From the NCBI GenBank assembly GCA_023397675.1, contig JAEWTV010000139.1:124001-188000 (forward strand): a stretch of DNA of 64,000 nt. The letters run 5' to 3'. The stretch's first letter is position 1; each line of letters begins with the position of its first letter. Below, in pieces: positions 62,171 to 64,000 of this stretch. Origin of the DNA: Bacillota bacterium (lineage in GTDB: Bacteria > Bacillota > Clostridia > Acetivibrionales > JANLFN01). The position numbers were made by a program, and so were the translations under genes. The notes beneath the pieces are model-generated. The model was not told the DNA's origin. It worked only from the letters and a program-made list of their open reading frames with translations, and made no database searches.

Positions 62171-63577
62171 ATGTTTGGAATTACACTAAACCATAAAAGT
62201 GAAATTTCACTAAAACGTCAAATATATACCGAACTAAGAAACCGGATAATAAATGGGTTGCTTGCTGAAGGAGAAAGCCTTCCATCGACTCGGGAATTTG
62301 CCAGACTGCTTTCTGTTTCAAGGAATACTGTGTGTGAAGCTTATGAGATGCTGCTGTCCGAAGGCTTTATATTAAGCCGCCAGGGTTCTGCAACCAGAGT
62401 TGCAAAGGGCTTGAACATTCTAAAAAAGGAACCTTTGGTTATTTCCGAGCATGCAATAGCAGCTGACATCCCGGTTGTTGCCGATTTCAGCACGGGACAG
62501 CCGGATTTGCGCTGTTTTCCCAAATATGCATGGAGCAGTATTTTTCATAAGGAAATAGAAAATATGCCGGTTGAGCAATGTGGTTACACCGGTCCTCAAG
62601 GTTTGCTGAAGCTTCGCCTTGAAATATCAAGCTGGCTGTTCAGAAGCAGGGGAATTGAGGTAGAACATGAAAGGATTTTTATAACAGCAGGTGCAACTTA
62701 TGCATTACATCTGATTGCTGAACTACTGTGTACAAAAGATAGAGGTGTTTTGACGGAAGACCCTTGCCATATGGGAATGCTTCGAGTATTAACAAATAAG
62801 GGCTATCCCATATATCCAGTGCCTGTTGATGAGTATGGGCTTATAACAGACCACCTCCCAAAAGTGAATGCAGCTGCCGTATATGTAACACCATCCCATC
62901 AATTCCCATTGGGAGGTATTCTCCCTGCTCAACGCCGTGCCGATTTAATAAGGTATGCACGAGAAAACGATTGTTATATTATTGAAGATGATTACGACAG
63001 CGAATTCCGGTACTGCGGTGAACCTGTCGCACCACTCTATTCAATGGATAAAGAACATGTTATTTATGTAGGTACTTTTAGCAAAATCCTTTTTCCAGCC
63101 TTGCGGATAGGTTATGTTATTCTCCCGAACGAACTTCATGGAAGATGGAAATATTTGCGTACACATACAGATGTACAGAATCCTCCTTTCGAGCAGGCAG
63201 CTCTAGCAGAACACCTTGGTTCAAGGAAGCTGGACCGGTATGTTCATAAAATGCGAAGAGTTTATGGTGAAAGGCGGCTTGTGCTTATAAATACTTTAAA
63301 ACAGACATTTCCTGATGATGAACTTAAATTTTGGGGTGATTCAGCAGGTCTTCATCTTGCAGTTCAATTCAAAGGCAGAACATTTGACAAAGATTTTATA
63401 AAAAACTGCAAAAGAAACGGTATACGAATTAATACTGTAGAACATCACAGTATAGATAAAGGTCTACATTTGGATAAGCTCTTATTGGGTTACGGACATT
63501 TGGAACCCGATGAGATCAGAAGGTCGGTTTCAGTGTTTCATGATTATATAAATAAATATGGGAAAGGAAGTGTTTAA
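62171..63577 (+). CDS. MocR/PdxR-type regulator (GntR HTH fused to aminotransferase domain)
   Basis: The ATG at 62171 follows GGAGGG. The 468-aa protein has a GntR winged helix (SLKRQIYTELRNRIINGLLA; LPSTREFARLLSVSRNTVCE, residues ~10-75) and a fold type I aminotransferase domain (~100-468) with YIIEDDYDSEFRY and the PLP-Lys in YVGTFSKILFPALRIGY. MocR proteins use PLP or an amino-acid adduct as effector; PdxR activates pyridoxal phosphate synthesis. It probably regulates the divergent EamA gene. The yjbQ gene starts directly downstream. Confidence 0.9.
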   Translation: MFGITLNHKSEISLKRQIYTELRNRIINGLLAEGESLPSTREFARLLSVSRNTVCEAYEMLLSEGFILSRQGSATRVAKGLNILKKEPLVISEHAIAADIPVVADFSTGQPDLRCFPKYAWSSIFHKEIENMPVEQCGYTGPQGLLKLRLEISSWLFRSRGIEVEHERIFITAGATYALHLIAELLCTKDRGVLTEDPCHMGMLRVLTNKGYPIYPVPVDEYGLITDHLPKVNAAAVYVTPSHQFPLGGILPAQRRADLIRYARENDCYIIEDDYDSEFRYCGEPVAPLYSMDKEHVIYVGTFSKILFPALRIGYVILPNELHGRWKYLRTHTDVQNPPFEQAALAEHLGSRKLDRYVHKMRRVYGERRLVLINTLKQTFPDDELKFWGDSAGLHLAVQFKGRTFDKDFIKNCKRNGIRINTVEHHSIDKGLHLDKLLLGYGHLEPDEIRRSVSVFHDYINKYGKGSV

Positions 63578-63578
63578 T

Positions 63579-63971
63579 GTGGAATACTCAATAAAAACTG
63601 CAAAACCAGATGATTTCATTAATATTACGAGTATAGTCAGGCAGGAAGTAAGGAATAGCGGTGTGACGGATGGAATAGCCGTTGTCTTTATACCGCATAC
63701 CACCGCGGGAATTACTGTAAATGAAAACGCCGATCCAGATGTTGTTCATGATGTGCTGCTTGGGCTTAAGAGGGCTTTCCCGGAAAGTACACAGTATCTG
63801 CATGCTGAAGGTAATTCGCATGCTCATTTAAAAGCTTCTGCAATGGGTTCCTCATGTACGGTAATTATTGAGAATGGTGAATTAAAGCTTGGTACATGGC
63901 AGGGGCTTTATTTCTGTGAATTTGATGGTCCAAGAAACAGAAAGGTATACATAAAAATAATTGGGGATTAA
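63579..63971 (+). CDS. yjbQ: YjbQ family (UPF0047) protein
   Basis: The GTG at 63579 lies at normal distance from AAGGAAG and one base after the stop of the MocR gene; an ATG at 63558 would overlap the upstream coding end. The 130-aa product matches UPF0047: IPHTTAGITVNENADPDV and NSHAHLKASAMGSS are the conserved His-rich motifs. The family is annotated as secondary thiamine-phosphate synthase, but its physiological function is uncertain. It is translationally linked to the PLP-sensing regulator, which suggests a vitamin B6/B1 link. Confidence 0.9.
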   Translation: MEYSIKTAKPDDFINITSIVRQEVRNSGVTDGIAVVFIPHTTAGITVNENADPDVVHDVLLGLKRAFPESTQYLHAEGNSHAHLKASAMGSSCTVIIENGELKLGTWQGLYFCEFDGPRNRKVYIKIIGD

Positions 63972-64000
63972 TACGATATTTGTCATAAAATAAATAATTT

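Overview
This window looks like chromosome from a low-GC, monoderm, anaerobic clostridium, most plausibly of the cellulolytic Ruminiclostridium/Hungateiclostridiaceae type. That is an inference from content. The DNA is AT-rich, ribosome binding sites are strong AGGAGG types, and TTG/GTG starts are common. Four proteins carry S-layer homology (SLH) domains, one of them with a CBM_X2-like module typical of clostridial surface and cellulosomal proteins. There are also an [FeFe]-hydrogenase, an iron-type alcohol dehydrogenase and a GTP-type PEP carboxykinase. I found no rRNA, tRNA, IS element, CRISPR array or prophage.

Layout. 0-5 kb: the C-terminal end of an SLH protein, a minus-strand group-B-like [FeFe]-hydrogenase with a 55-aa downstream gene, an L,D-transpeptidase, a small membrane protein and a TfoX-N protein. 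4.7-16.2 kb: a MalT/LAL-type LuxR regulator, a 1110-aa multidomain SLH protein, a ferredoxin-nitroreductase with an ECF sigma factor, an AraC regulator with an extra N-terminal HTH, and a second SLH protein closely related to the truncated one at the left edge. 16.4-22.2 kb: a PsbP-like lipoprotein, aguA-aguB (agmatine to putrescine), an iron alcohol dehydrogenase, a VanW protein and a DUF1801 protein. 22.4-32.4 kb: two SDR reductases, a UPF0303 protein, an operon of unknown genes with a frameshifted remnant, two lipoproteins, an RNA 2',3'-cyclic phosphodiesterase, an MFS transporter, a LysM protein and a putative Zn protease. 32.5-39.5 kb: an RNA-biology block holding an AAA ATPase, two DEAD-box helicases (RhlE-like and DbpA/YxiN-like), a YkgJ Fe-S-type protein, a CvfB-like S1 protein and a cold-shock protein, several with structured leaders. 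39.7-46.5 kb: a MarR-RND efflux operon, PEP carboxykinase and a ferritin-like protein. 46.8-51.4 kb: a 1535-aa SLH surface protein. 51.5-64 kb: a PatB-type C-S lyase with a divergent AraC regulator and a cupin, a DUF2935 protein, a miniature tail-collar protein facing a signal-less discoidin/cadherin-like protein, a P-loop kinase, a MerR-MFS pair, an AraC regulator with no good start codon, a PNPOx-like protein, an EamA transporter divergent from a MocR/PdxR regulator, and YjbQ.

The most interesting joint signal is regulatory. A 16-bp dyad (CTGTAC-N4-GTACA[A/G], the CTG-N10-CAG layout of lux boxes) lies exactly 39 nt before a -10-like hexamer upstream of both large SLH genes (7.59 and 46.8 kb). 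One of these genes directly follows a LuxR-type regulator gene. This suggests a small surface-protein regulon. A second theme is long structured 5' leaders in front of RNA-binding and RNA-remodelling genes (both helicases, the S1 protein and the cold-shock protein).
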